From positions 1 to 5,875 of the forward strand of contig DIZY01000030.1 of the NCBI GenBank assembly GCA_002428055.1: a stretch of DNA of 5,875 nt, read 5' to 3'. The translations under genes and the position numbers were made by a program. Source of the DNA: Helicobacteraceae bacterium UBA6016. GTDB taxonomy: Bacteria > Campylobacterota > Campylobacteria > Campylobacterales > UBA6016. Positions 4,743 through 5,875 of this stretch are shown here, piece by piece (the first letter of the stretch is position 1; each line of letters starts with the position of its first letter). The notes beneath the pieces were generated by a model, which saw only the letters and a program-made list of their open reading frames with translations, did no database searches and was not told the DNA's origin.

Positions 4743-5477
4743 ATGGGACTTTACGACAGAGACTACGCTAGAAATACCCAGACAAGCAACGGTCTAGAGA
4801 GAATCGACTATGAAACAAGAGAAGAAGAGAGCATCAATGTCATAACCGACATAAATGCGTTTGTAAAAACGACCTACTCATATTTTGCGGCCTCGCTACT
4901 GGCCGGAACTGCCGGAGCATACGCGGGTATGCAGGCCGCCGCAACAATAAAAAGCTTTTATTGGCCGCTTGTCATACTTGAAATTGCGTTGATATTCGGT
5001 CTTCACTTTGTTAGAAACAAGCCGGGCATTAATGCCGTAGTGCTTTTTGCATTTACATTTATCAGCGGGCTTACGCTTACTCCGCTTCTAAGCAATATTA
5101 TGAATATGCCGGGCGGCGCAGGAATCATCACAAATGCATTTTTGATGACATCGGTATCATTTGGCGCACTTACAATGATTGCGATGAATAGCAAAAAAGA
5201 TTTTACGATGATGGGCAAAATGCTCTTTATCGGTCTAATCGTTATGATAGTCGGCGGAGTTGTAAACATATTCCTCGGTAGCCCGATACTTCAACTAGTT
5301 CTTGCGGGTGCAGGCGCTATGCTGTTTAGCTTTTTTATTCTATACGATACGCAAAATATTATCAAAGGCGCATACGATTCGCCTGTTAGCGCAGCGGCTA
5401 GCCTTTATCTTGACTTTTTAAATCTATTTGTTTCCCTCCTACAAATCCTTGGGATTTTCGGTGGCAAAGAAGAGTAG
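4743..5477 (+). CDS. Bax1-I (UPF0005/YccA/YetJ-type) integral membrane protein
   Basis: This 244-residue inner-membrane protein has a hydrophilic N-terminus of about 45 residues. About seven hydrophobic helices follow, and the C-terminus carries the family signature SAAASLYLDFLNLFVSLLQILG (from 216). The family includes E. coli YccA and YbhL, Bacillus YetJ and eukaryotic Bax inhibitor-1. YetJ is a pH-gated calcium leak channel controlled by a pair of aspartates. The likely counterparts here are Asp202 (LYDTQN) and Asp224 (LYLDFLNLF). YccA instead modulates FtsH proteolysis, so either role is possible. ATG 4743 is chosen over the TTG at 4695. The GLYDRDYAR start is typical of the family in this group, GGGAG (4728-4732) lies upstream with a rather long 10-nt spacer, and the TTG falls inside a dyad with no ribosome site. 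The last 17 bp overlap the next gene. Confidence 0.87.
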   Translation: MGLYDRDYARNTQTSNGLERIDYETREEESINVITDINAFVKTTYSYFAASLLAGTAGAYAGMQAAATIKSFYWPLVILEIALIFGLHFVRNKPGINAVVLFAFTFISGLTLTPLLSNIMNMPGGAGIITNAFLMTSVSFGALTMIAMNSKKDFTMMGKMLFIGLIVMIVGGVVNIFLGSPILQLVLAGAGAMLFSFFILYDTQNIIKGAYDSPVSAAASLYLDFLNLFVSLLQILGIFGGKEE

Positions 5478-5875
5478 CGACGAGTCCGCAACCCTTCTTA
5501 GGCTTGTGGACGCAAACCTCAACCGCCTCAAAGAAGGCATTAGGGTGGTTGAGGATATATGCAGGTTTGTTTTTGAATTTAAAGAAGAAGCCTCTAGGCT
5601 AAAAGCCTTACGACACGACGCTAGAAGCTCCGAACTTCTAGAAGCCTTAAAGCAGAGAGATACAAACACCGACATTCTCAAATCAACCACAAAAACAGAG
5701 AAAAATAGAGAAAATATCGCAAGCCTATTGATAGCAAACTTCAAAAGAGCGCAGGAGTCTGCAAGAGTGCTTGAAGAAGCGCTAAAGCTTTTCAGCACGG
5801 ATGAAGCTGAAAACTTCAAAAAAATACGATACGAACTTTACGATATAGAAAAGTCTCTTTTTGCAAAACTTCCGA
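5461..5875 (+). CDS. ThiD2-type hydroxymethylpyrimidine phosphate kinase domain (3' truncated by window)
   Basis: The frame runs 138 residues to the window edge without a stop. LLRLVDANLNRLKEGIRVVED (12-32), RLKALRHDAR (46-55) and ANFKRAQESARVLEEALKLF (92-111) are characteristic of the ThiD2 domain. That domain phosphorylates hydroxymethylpyrimidine phosphate in thiamine synthesis and occurs both alone and fused to the N-terminus of thiamine-phosphate synthase ThiE. Many such proteins are annotated simply as thiamine-phosphate pyrophosphorylase. Because the domain is nearly complete at the edge, a fused ThiE cannot be excluded. The start is uncertain: GTG 5461 has a weak GGGA six bases before it, TTG 5449 is an alternative, and no ATG is available. 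It overlaps the Bax1-I gene by 17 bp, implying translational coupling. The two halves of the domain resemble each other. The family is fairly sure; catalysis is inferred from the family. Confidence 0.75.
   Translation, partial: MAKKSSDESATLLRLVDANLNRLKEGIRVVEDICRFVFEFKEEASRLKALRHDARSSELLEALKQRDTNTDILKSTTKTEKNRENIASLLIANFKRAQESARVLEEALKLFSTDEAENFKKIRYELYDIEKSLFAKLP

Noticed and set aside
5439..5819. Minus-strand open frame opposite the ThiD2 gene
   Set aside because: It is a Ser/Leu-rich shadow of the plus-strand coding sequence, with no supporting signal.

Overview
The window looks like ordinary chromosome from a Campylobacterota (epsilonproteobacterial) organism, probably a free-living Sulfurimonas/Sulfuricurvum-type chemolithotroph. 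This is inferred from moderate A+T content, tightly packed genes, and the style of the proteins (KdpE, MEMO/AMMECR1 pair, Bax1-I protein, ThiD2). No rRNA or tRNA is present to fix the taxonomy. No mobile element, CRISPR array or phage gene is seen.

Layout. Positions 2-313 (+) hold the C-terminal DNA-binding half of a KdpE-type response regulator. A near-consensus sigma70 promoter (310-338) overlaps its stop codon. The promoter is followed by a 25-codon, leucine-rich leader peptide ORF (370-447, +) and then leuA (542-1849, +). That LeuA is a type 2 2-isopropylmalate synthase that stops just before the usual leucine-sensing C-terminal domain. Convergent to leuA is a minus-strand two-gene operon: a MEMO1-family protein (3190-2390), then an AMMECR1-family protein (2393-1836). 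These are the B and A components of the uncharacterised AmmeMemoRadiSam system. The leuA and AMMECR1 reading frames overlap by 14 bp, and a likely leuA terminator lies inside the AMMECR1 coding sequence.

A 263-bp A+T-rich divergent spacer (3191-3453) leads into a plus-strand pair: an exported protein with three BON domains (3454-4203) and a small coiled-coil protein (4226-4516). A perfect 12-bp hairpin follows. Next is a seven-helix Bax1-I/YccA/YetJ-type membrane protein (4743-5477, +). Overlapping its end by 17 bp is the start of a ThiD2-type thiamine-synthesis protein (5461 to the window edge, +).

How the parts work together. The most interesting unit is the leuA control region. It has a strong promoter, a leader peptide with five Leu codons among its last eight sense codons (all CTN types, four of them CTG or CTC, which leuA itself almost never uses), and a leader Shine-Dalgarno sequence complementary to the first of those codons. 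This reads as leucine-dependent attenuation of an enzyme that has lost its allosteric leucine domain. No classical intrinsic terminator is visible in the leader, so the mechanism may be Rho-dependent or translational. The remaining genes are independent units: envelope/stress proteins, an orphan AMMECR1-MEMO pair, and thiamine biosynthesis.
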